Positions 19,037-25,988 of a stretch of DNA of 64,000 bases are shown here, piece after piece. A model generated the notes under the pieces. It saw only the letters and a list, made by a program, of their open reading frames with translations, was not told the origin of the DNA and ran no database searches. The DNA lies in contig JADJPO010000004.1 in NCBI GenBank assembly GCA_016713225.1, positions 124,001-188,000 on the forward strand. The letters are read 5' to 3'. A program made the position numbers and the translations under genes. Source of the DNA: Kineosporiaceae bacterium. GTDB taxonomy: Bacteria; Actinomycetota; Actinomycetes; Actinomycetales; Kineosporiaceae. Within the stretch, counting starts at the first letter, position 1; every line of letters starts with the position of its first letter.

Positions 19037-19600
19037 TCAGACCCCGACCGGCTCGAGGTCGTCCAGCTCGTCCAGTCCGTCGTCCAGGTGCTCGTCCAGG
19101 CCCTCGTCCAGCTCGTGCCCGCCGAACGCTCCGTTGATGCCGGCGATGCCGGCGAACTCCGCCGGGAACGAGTCCTGCTCCACCTGATCGGCCAGCTCGT
19201 GTTCCTCCGGTCGCTCGACGAGATGGTTCGGCTCGGACCAGCCGACCTTGTGGAAGTCCACGGTGCCGAAGGTGAGGTCGACGGCGACACTGTCGGCATC
19301 CACCTCCACCCGCGAGCGCGGCTGGCCGTCGGCCGTGGTCCATTGCGAGGACACCAGCTTGCCGCTGACCATCACCCGCGACCCCTTGGCCAGGCAGGCC
19401 ATCACGTTGCGGGCGACCTGCCGCCAACACTTCACGGTCACCCAGGTGGTGCGGCCGTCGACCCACACCCCGGTACGGCGGTCGAGGTGCCGCGGCGTGC
19501 TGCCGAGCCGGAAGCTCGCCACCAGGCTGTCCCCGTTGACCGTGCGACTCTGCGGATCGGTGGCGACGAACCCGCTGAGGCTGACGTGATTCTCCTTCAT
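19037..19600 (-). CDS. ssb: Single-stranded DNA-binding protein paralogue with a non-standard tail
   Basis: 187 aa. Residues 1-~110 form the OB-fold: HVSLSGFVATDPQSRTV, LVASFRLGSTPRHLDRRTGVWVDG, WVTVKCWRQVARNV, KGSRVMVSGKLVSSQW. The C-terminus is acidic with a repetitive DELDEGLDEHLDDGLDELDD stretch but ends LEPVGV instead of the DDDIPF-type tip that recruits SSB partners. That makes it a secondary SSB rather than the main replication SSB, which in actinobacteria normally sits between rpsF and rpsR. ATG 19600 follows GAGAGGAGA. Confidence 0.9.
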   Translation of the reverse strand: MKENHVSLSGFVATDPQSRTVNGDSLVASFRLGSTPRHLDRRTGVWVDGRTTWVTVKCWRQVARNVMACLAKGSRVMVSGKLVSSQWTTADGQPRSRVEVDADSVAVDLTFGTVDFHKVGWSEPNHLVERPEEHELADQVEQDSFPAEFAGIAGINGAFGGHELDEGLDEHLDDGLDELDDLEPVGV

Positions 19601-19757
19601 GGCGATCTCCTCTCGACGCCGGCGCGGTGCCGGACGAGAGTCAGCCTGGGGGTCACGAGATCCGGCCGCGACGGGGCCGTCGCAGCCTGTGGACAGTGGG
19701 ACGAACCACCCGACTTGTGCACGCAACGACGCCGACGTCGCGAGGCGTACCGCCGAC

Positions 19758-19805
19758 GTGATCAGTCGAACATGCGCACAAAGTGTGCACGGATTACATG
19801 ATCAC
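19758..19805. repeat. Dispersed intergenic inverted repeat, copy 2
   Basis: GTGATCAGTCGAACATGCGCAC (19758-19779) faces GTGCACGGATTACATGATCAC (19785-19805), an imperfect inverted repeat with a 5-nt gap. The second arm matches 13619-13639 at 18 of 21 positions. It lies between the GTPase stop and the ssb promoter region. Confidence 0.65.
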
Positions 19806-19816
19806 CGAGGTGGGGG

Positions 19817-21454
19817 TCAGATGGCGCGCTGCAACGACTCGCGCACCGACCGATGCTCGGTGAGCACCTCGGCGATCGGGGCGATCACGTGCGACCAGGC
19901 GACGTCCTGAACCGCCTCGCGCATCTGGGCGGCCACGCCCATGCGATGACGGACTGCCCCGACAGCTGTCGCACGCCAGGCCACCAGGGTCAGCAGCCCT
20001 CCACCGACCAGCCCGACGAGCAGCAGCAGGGTCGGCAGCGGCAGGCCAGCGGCATAGGGGGTGTCCACGCCGTCCACCCCGAGAAAGGCCAGCAGCCCCA
20101 GGATCGCCAGCCACCCGAACCCGACGACGGTCAACGCGGCGAGCACCAGCTGCCCGACGCCGAGGGCCAGCCACCAGCCGGGACGCGACAGGCTCAGGTC
20201 CACAGCGGCCACCGAACGATCGAGCGCACCCGACAGGTCGGCCTCCGGCCGCGTGGCCACCGAACGGACGCTGTCGGCCCACGGGCGCGGCAGCGACTCG
20301 GCGACCCCACTGACCACCTGGCGCACCGACAGCTCCACCCGCGACGTCTGTGACGGCGTGGTCTCGGGCACCGGATCCGAGGCCAACTGGCGCAGGTCTC
20401 CCTCGGCGCCGGTGTCCAAGCCCAACCGTCGCAACGGATCCGGCCGCAGCCGCCGCCACCATCGGATGAACGGCCAACCCAGTGCCTTGCCGGCCTGACG
20501 TCGGTAGTCGGTCGTCACGGCGTCCAAGACCGCCGGCACCCCGGCGGCCTCGGCGAGTGCCCCGACCAACTCGTCGGCACCGTGCAGGTCCTTGGCCTCG
20601 GGCTCGGTGGTGGACACCGACTGCATCAACCGCCGTGCCGCCCGGTCCATGTCGGCGGCCGCCCGCGCGGCCACGGCACCCTGGACGTCGACCACCTCGG
20701 CGAGCAGCTTGCGCAGGTCGTCGACGCCCGTGCCGTCGATCGCCGAGGTCACCAGCAGCCGCACGGATTCGAGACCGTCGGAGTCGAGCAACCGACGCAG
20801 GTCGCGCTTGCAGGTCTCGGCCTCGGCCGGGGCCAGCTTGTCGATCTGGTTGAGCACCACGATCATCACGCCGTCATGGTTCGCCAACCGCTTGAGATAG
20901 CCGTGGTGCAAGGCTTCGTCGGCGTACTTCTGCGGATCGACCACCCAGACCAGCAGATCGACCAGTTCGACCAGGCGGTCGACCTCGAGCCGGTGTGCGA
21001 CCTGCGTGGAGTCATGGTCGGGCATGTCGAGCAGCACCAGCCCGTGCAACTCCGACTCGCGGTCGGCGTCCAGCACCGTCTCGCGGCGGGTGCGGTGGCG
21101 ACGCGGTACCTCGAGCCAGTCGAGCAGCGGCTCGGCATGGTCCTCGCCCCAGACGCAGGCCATGGCGCGCCCGGTGGTCGGACGGCGCACGCCGGTCTCG
21201 GCCAGATCCATACCGGCCAGCGCATTGAACAGCGTCGACTTGCCGCTACCGGTCGCTCCGACCAGCGCCACGATGGTGAAGTGCGGCCCCAGCCGCAGCC
21301 GCTCGCCGGTGCGATCGATGACCGCGCGGGCATAGGTGACGGCCTTCGGGTCGAGGCGGTCACGACCGGCGGTCAGCGCCTGCTCCAGGCTCTCCGCGCG
21401 GGTCGCCAGATCGGGGCCACCTCCCGTGGACCCGACGTGTCCGGCCAACCTCAC
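19817..21454 (-). CDS. YfjP-like GTPase with two membrane helices (DynB-like)
   Basis: 545 aa. G1 loop GATGSGKST (66-74), G3 VLLDMPDHDS, G4 VVLNQIDKL; residues ~450-520 hold two hydrophobic helices (LALGVGQLVLAALTVVGFGW and PLPTLLLLVGLVGGGLLTLV), then a ~50-residue tail. The GTG at 21454 is one base after the stop of the preceding dynamin-like gene, so both are translated together. A soluble dynamin-like protein next to a membrane-anchored GTPase resembles the DynA/DynB pair that supports sporulation septation in Streptomyces; the match is by architecture and order, not proven. No other start gives a better N-terminus. Confidence 0.85.
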   Translation of the reverse strand: MRLAGHVGSTGGGPDLATRAESLEQALTAGRDRLDPKAVTYARAVIDRTGERLRLGPHFTIVALVGATGSGKSTLFNALAGMDLAETGVRRPTTGRAMACVWGEDHAEPLLDWLEVPRRHRTRRETVLDADRESELHGLVLLDMPDHDSTQVAHRLEVDRLVELVDLLVWVVDPQKYADEALHHGYLKRLANHDGVMIVVLNQIDKLAPAEAETCKRDLRRLLDSDGLESVRLLVTSAIDGTGVDDLRKLLAEVVDVQGAVAARAAADMDRAARRLMQSVSTTEPEAKDLHGADELVGALAEAAGVPAVLDAVTTDYRRQAGKALGWPFIRWWRRLRPDPLRRLGLDTGAEGDLRQLASDPVPETTPSQTSRVELSVRQVVSGVAESLPRPWADSVRSVATRPEADLSGALDRSVAAVDLSLSRPGWWLALGVGQLVLAALTVVGFGWLAILGLLAFLGVDGVDTPYAAGLPLPTLLLLVGLVGGGLLTLVAWRATAVGAVRHRMGVAAQMREAVQDVAWSHVIAPIAEVLTEHRSVRESLQRAI

Positions 21455-21455
21455 C

Positions 21456-23357
21456 TCAGCGTGCCTCCTCGATCGCGAGAGCCAGTGCTCTGAGCATCTC
21501 ACCACGCCCGTCGCGAACCTCGGCACGATCCAGCAAACTCTCGATCCGCGCGCGCTCGGCGTCGAGCACCGAGGCAGCCCGCGCCACCAGGTCACCGCGA
21601 GCCTTGGTGGTCAGCGCTCGAACCGCCTGATCACCGAACACGGCCTCGAGCACCCGCTGGGCCACCGCGGAGCTCGCCCCGGCGTCGGGCGCCCCGGCCC
21701 CGGGATGCCCGATGCCCCTCTCGGGCGCACCGTGCGTGAACACGGAGAGCATCACGATCAACGCCGCAGCGTCCAGGCCCAAGGGCATCGCCCGCGCCCC
21801 GCCGCGCCTGTTGGCGCTCTCGTCACGCACCAGATCCATCACCTGCACATGCCAGTCCCGCAGGGTGCGACCGACGCGCGCATCGAAGTCGGAGGCGAGC
21901 CGCTGATCGATGATCGAGGCCCCGCCGGCCGCCTCGAGCAGCGAGGCACCCTCCGGCCGAGCCCGCCACCGCTGAACCGCCTGATCCGCGCAGCGCTGGG
22001 CGGACACCCTGACGAGCGCGGCGACGCCGATCTGCACCGCCTGGTCCAACTGGTCGGTCGGCATCGGCTGGGCGGGCACCCCTGCGACCGCGCCCTCACG
22101 CGGCCGGGACGCCGTGGCGTCCAGGCTCTTGTAGAGGTCACCGGTACCGACGAACTCCTGCCACCGGGCGAGCACCTCGCCGCGCATCAGGGTGCCGTCG
22201 CAGAGCCGCTCCTCGAGTTCGTCGGTCGCGGCCGTGTAGACCTCGTCCAGGTCGTCGCGCAACCGCTCATCGGCGGCCACCTGGTCATCGGCACACCCGG
22301 CGATCGTCGGGATCCGATCCCGCAGGCTGTCCAAGGCGCCGACCAGGGTGCGCCGGATCACCACATCACGGCTGCGTGCGTCGCGGGCCAATCGGGTCAG
22401 CCAGGCCACCAGGGGCTGAATGACGTCCTGCGGCAGGAATCCCTCGGCCGAGCGCGGGGTCTCAGGGATCGTGAACATCGGGGACGTCGCCAGACCGCGG
22501 TCGCGCAGCAGCGTCGCCAGGTGCGAGCGCACCTCCTGCATGGCTTTCGGCGGCACCCGGTCGAGCACGACGGCCACCGAGACTCCCCGCTCGACGGCCT
22601 TGCGCAACATGTCCCACGGGACGGCATCGGCGTACCGGGCGGCGGTGGTCACGAAGATCCACAGATCGGCAGCGGCCAGGAGTTGCTTGGCCAGCTCACG
22701 GTTGGTCTCGACCAGCGAGTCGATGTCGGGGGCATCCACGATCGCGATCCCGGTCGGCATGCCCTCGTGCGGCACCAGCCGCAGGGCGGTCGCCCGCGGC
22801 GCGTCGACGTCGATCGGCTGGGCCGGCTCGGGCGCCTCGGAGGTCACCCGGGCCAGACCGGGCAGGATCCGCTGGGACAGGAACGCCCCGGAGTCGTAGG
22901 GGTGATGCACCAGCACCGGCGATCGGGTGGTCGGGCGCAGCACGCCCGACCGGGTCACCTCCCGGCGCACCAGGGAATTGACCAGGGTGGACTTGCCGGC
23001 CCCGGTCGACCCACCGACGACGGCGAGCACCGGAGCGTCCATCCGACGCAGCCGGGGCAGCAGGTAGTCGTCGAGCTGAGCGATCAGGATGTCGCGCTCG
23101 CGCCGTCCCTGGTCGACGCCGGCCAGGGTCAACGGCAGCCGTAAGGCCCCCAGCTCGGTGCGCAACAGTTCACTGGCCTCGAGCAGGTCGAGCGGGTCGT
23201 CGTGATCCCCGGGCAACGACCGCGGCATGCCCGCCGAGGCATCGGCAGAGTCGGCTGAACCGGACGACGCGTAGGCGGCGCCGACGTGCTGCTCCACCCT
23301 GCCTCCCGTCCCTCGTTCGGCCCTCGATCCCCCAGCGGATCGCGACGCCGACTCCAT
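21456..23357 (-). CDS. Dynamin-like GTPase (DynA-like)
   Basis: 633 aa. G1 loop GGSTGAGKST at residues 115-124, followed by RPTTRSPVLVHHP (switch I) and IVDAPDIDSLVETNRELA (G3); G4 is degenerate (VVLDRVPPKAMQE). Long helical C-terminal part, no clear transmembrane segment. The N-terminal ~45 residues are Ser/Ala/Gly-rich and probably disordered. ATG 23357 follows GGAGGTCGACC. It is a paralogue of the GTPase at 58013-59719, which shares the same motifs and order. Likely membrane-remodelling or septum-associated in cooperation with the downstream gene. Confidence 0.85.
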   Translation of the reverse strand: MESASRSAGGSRAERGTGGRVEQHVGAAYASSGSADSADASAGMPRSLPGDHDDPLDLLEASELLRTELGALRLPLTLAGVDQGRRERDILIAQLDDYLLPRLRRMDAPVLAVVGGSTGAGKSTLVNSLVRREVTRSGVLRPTTRSPVLVHHPYDSGAFLSQRILPGLARVTSEAPEPAQPIDVDAPRATALRLVPHEGMPTGIAIVDAPDIDSLVETNRELAKQLLAAADLWIFVTTAARYADAVPWDMLRKAVERGVSVAVVLDRVPPKAMQEVRSHLATLLRDRGLATSPMFTIPETPRSAEGFLPQDVIQPLVAWLTRLARDARSRDVVIRRTLVGALDSLRDRIPTIAGCADDQVAADERLRDDLDEVYTAATDELEERLCDGTLMRGEVLARWQEFVGTGDLYKSLDATASRPREGAVAGVPAQPMPTDQLDQAVQIGVAALVRVSAQRCADQAVQRWRARPEGASLLEAAGGASIIDQRLASDFDARVGRTLRDWHVQVMDLVRDESANRRGGARAMPLGLDAAALIVMLSVFTHGAPERGIGHPGAGAPDAGASSAVAQRVLEAVFGDQAVRALTTKARGDLVARAASVLDAERARIESLLDRAEVRDGRGEMLRALALAIEEAR

Positions 23358-23529
23358 GGTCGACCTCCAGCCTGCCCTGAGCGGCACATCTTGCCAAAAC
23401 AACTACCCGGCGCAGCGGGTAGGCACCCTTCCGTCGCCCAACGGCTACCCTGAGCGGTGCGATCGCACTTGTCGTTCACGACGCGCCCGGATTGTGGCAC
23501 CTCGGGTGACGACGGGTCGATACCCGCAC

Positions 23530-23602
23530 GGGCCCGTAGCTCAATGGACAGAGCATCCGGTTTCTACCCGGCTGGTTGGGGGTTCGAGTCCCTCCGGGCC
23601 TG
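23530..23602 (+). tRNA. tRNA-Arg (anticodon TCT)
   Basis: 73-nt cloverleaf: acceptor GGGCCCG pairs with CGGGCCT (one G-U at the end), D-arm GCTC/GAGC, anticodon arm CCGG/CCGG with loop TTTCTAC (anticodon TCT), T-arm GGGGG/CCCTC around TTCGAGT. It reads AGA, a rare codon in such a G+C-rich genome. CCA is not encoded. Confidence 0.94.
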
Positions 23603-23614
23603 CTGTTCCCCCGG

Positions 23615-24787
23615 CTACACCCGCCGTCCCGCGAACACCTGGCGCAACCCGGCCATGGTGGTCAACATGCTCAGCTCGTGATGCCGAGCATCCGGCGCCC
23701 CGGCGCCTCGCACCATGCGTTCGCGCAGAAACGCCAGCTCACTGCCCAGATCCTGGAACTCGTCCATCGCCCGCTCGGCCAGTGACCCGCCCATGCCCCG
23801 AGCCCAGGCACGGGCCTGGCGCCGCTCGGCCAGCGACCCGAGCATGCGCACCTCGGCCGCACTGAGCCAGCCGGTACTGGCGTAGACCGTCAGATTCCGC
23901 TCGATCAGCCGGCCCTCTCGCCGCCGGGCCATCACGGCCATCACGCCGAAGAGCACGAACACCGGCACCTGCAGCAGTACGTAGCCGGTGAGGAAGCCGT
24001 TCAATCCCGACGAGGCCGACAGGTTCCACGCGCCGTGCAGCACGACGGCGACGACGAACCCGAGGATCGGCGCGAAGAGCGCCACCGCCACGTTGCGGGT
24101 CCGCGAGGCGATCCCCAGTCCGATCCCGGTGGCACACGTGAACAGCGGGTGGGCGAAGGGCGAGACGACACAGCGCAGCACGAACACGGCCGCCGTGGCC
24201 ACGCCGCCGTCCCCGAGGGTGCGCCCCAGGTAGAGGATGTTCTCGACGAAGGCGAACCCGATACCGGCCAGCCCGGCATAGACGATCCCGTCGACGATCC
24301 CGTCGAACTCTCGACGCCGCACCAGCAGGATGAGCAGTACGGCCAGGCCCTTGAAGAACTCCTCGGTCAGCGGGGCGACCACGATCGCCCCCATCGTGGG
24401 GTCGCCGCCGGCTGCGGTGATCGCACTGACGGACGCCGTGTTGATCAGCAGCGCCGCGAAGGTCGCCACCCCGGCCCCCCAGGCGAAGGCGAAGGCCAGC
24501 AGGTGGGTCGGCTCGGCCTCGTAGCGATCGAGCCAGAGGAAGGTGGCGATCACCGGGAAGGTCGGGACGGCGGCCAATACCAGCCCGGTGATCAACCCGG
24601 TGAACCCGGTCTCGCTCGAGATCGCGGCGATGGTGAGCAACCCGCTGCCGACCGTGAGCAGCATGACGGCCGCCCGGGCGATCGTGCTGCGGGCGCGGGC
24701 GGGTCGCGCGCGTGGTCCGGAGGGCGGTACCGGCCCGGCAGGCTGGTACGGCGAACCACCGAACGGCTGTGGAGTCGTCATGGCCAT
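23615..24787 (-). CDS. PrsW-family intramembrane protease
   Basis: 390 aa with about eight hydrophobic helices. The first conserved motif is VAPLTEEFFKG (EE pair), followed by GFAFVENILY and, later, SPFAHPLFTCATG and VVLHGAWN, matching the Glu/His motifs of PrsW (CAAX-like metalloprotease fold) that process anti-sigma or similar factors. The C-terminal ~90 residues are a soluble tail (SLAERRQARAWARGMGG). Starts at ATG 24787 (MAMTTPQPFGG), with ATG 24781 as an equal alternative. It is oriented toward the tRNA-Arg gene and lies 13 nt from it; the substrate is unknown. Confidence 0.88.
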   Translation of the reverse strand: MAMTTPQPFGGSPYQPAGPVPPSGPRARPARARSTIARAAVMLLTVGSGLLTIAAISSETGFTGLITGLVLAAVPTFPVIATFLWLDRYEAEPTHLLAFAFAWGAGVATFAALLINTASVSAITAAGGDPTMGAIVVAPLTEEFFKGLAVLLILLVRRREFDGIVDGIVYAGLAGIGFAFVENILYLGRTLGDGGVATAAVFVLRCVVSPFAHPLFTCATGIGLGIASRTRNVAVALFAPILGFVVAVVLHGAWNLSASSGLNGFLTGYVLLQVPVFVLFGVMAVMARRREGRLIERNLTVYASTGWLSAAEVRMLGSLAERRQARAWARGMGGSLAERAMDEFQDLGSELAFLRERMVRGAGAPDARHHELSMLTTMAGLRQVFAGRRV

Positions 24788-24913
24788 CGGAGCGAGGCTA
24801 GTCGCCCCGACGGGTTTGCGGGCACCCCCCGCCGCGGCGAAGCGACCGGTGAGCGACCAACAGTCACGATCAACGTCGGCGCGTACCCACGCGCGCGCCG
24901 TAGAGTGACGGCC

Positions 24914-25552
24914 GTGTCCACAGCAAGCAGCCCACGCCCGGGTGAGCGGTCGCAGGACCGGATCGTCTGGATCGACTGCGAGATGACCGGGCTCGACCTG
25001 GTCAACGACGCGTTGATCGAGGTCGCCGTCCTGGTCACCGACTCGCAGTTGTCGGTGCTCGGTGACGGCGTCGACATCGTGATCCGCCCACCCGAGGCAG
25101 CCCTGCAGCAGATGCAGGACGTCGTCCGGCAGATGCACACCACCTCGGGGCTGCTCGACGTCCTGGACGGCGGCGTCGGTCTGGACGAGGCCCAGGCGAT
25201 GGTCATGGAGTACGTGCGCACCTGGGTACCGGAGCCGCGCAAGGCCCCGCTGGCGGGCAACTCCGTGGCGACCGATCGCGGCTTCCTGGCCCGAGACATG
25301 GCCGAGCTGGACGAGCACCTGCACTACCGCATCATCGACGTCTCCTCGATCAAGGAGCTCGCTCGCCGGTGGTTCCCCCGGGTGTACTTCGCCTCACCGG
25401 AGAAGAACGGCGGCCACCGGGCGCTCGCCGACATCCGCGACAGCATCAACGAGCTCAAGTACTACCGCGAGGTGTTGTTCGTCCCCCCGCCCGGTCCCGA
25501 CAGCGACAGTGCCCGTGCCGTGGCTGCCAAATACCGTGGCGCGCAGGTCTGA
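24914..25552 (+). CDS. orn: Oligoribonuclease
   Basis: 212-aa DEDDh 3'-5' exonuclease that degrades 2-5 nt RNAs, including pGpG from cyclic-di-GMP turnover. The catalytic set is visible: VWIDCEMTGLD (Asp, Glu), NSVATDRGF (Asp) and GGHRALADIRDSI (His, Asp). GTG 24914 (MSTASSPRPGERS) is used; GTG 24905 is an alternative, adding three residues. Divergent from the PrsW-like gene across ~125 nt. Length is slightly above the 180-205 aa norm because of the N-terminal tail. Confidence 0.95.
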   Translation: MSTASSPRPGERSQDRIVWIDCEMTGLDLVNDALIEVAVLVTDSQLSVLGDGVDIVIRPPEAALQQMQDVVRQMHTTSGLLDVLDGGVGLDEAQAMVMEYVRTWVPEPRKAPLAGNSVATDRGFLARDMAELDEHLHYRIIDVSSIKELARRWFPRVYFASPEKNGGHRALADIRDSINELKYYREVLFVPPPGPDSDSARAVAAKYRGAQV

Positions 25553-25627
25553 TCCGGGAAGGTATGCTTCCGCACGACCGATGGTGACACCCCCCGGGCG
25601 AGCAACCCGGGCACACCACTCGGCCAT

Positions 25628-25704
25628 GGTGGGTGTAGCTCAGCTGGTAGAGCATCTGGTTGTGGTCCAGAGGGTCGCGGGTTCAAGTCCCGTCACTCAC
25701 CCCA
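25628..25704 (+). tRNA. tRNA-His (anticodon GTG), CCA encoded
   Basis: The extra 5' G typical of tRNA-His is at 25628, pairing with C73 at 25701. Acceptor GTGGGTG pairs with CACTCAC; D-arm GCTC/GAGC; anticodon loop TTGTGGT inside CTGG/CCAG; T-arm CGGG/CCCG with TTCAAGT. CCA follows at 25702-25704. Confidence 0.96.
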
Positions 25705-25988
25705 TGGCCGCCCTGAGGCGGCACCGCGGCGCTGACTGGCACCGACTGGCACGCTCGACCGGGTTCGGCCACGGCAAGGTTCTCGACACACCCCCGTCGC
25801 CTGGTGTCTGCCAACCGGACATCCGAATCGGATTGCGTTACGGGTTGCGGTGTTGTGATCGCCAGTGGTCACCGGCGACAGTCGTTCGGCCTAGACCTAG
25901 GTCCTACAGGGTGGCCTGGATCACCAGGGAGGGTTGACGGCGTCGGGCCGTACCAAGGGGCTGTTCGGAATAAAGGGGTGTGCATTCA
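25705..25988 (+). promoter_or_regulatory. Upstream region of ppdK
   Basis: The 284 nt between tRNA-His and ppdK have no gene. They contain a perfect 10-bp palindrome GACCTAGGTC (25894-25903), about 85 nt before the ATG, that could be an operator, and a TTGACG element at 25934-25939. No convincing -10 box was found. Confidence 0.4.
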
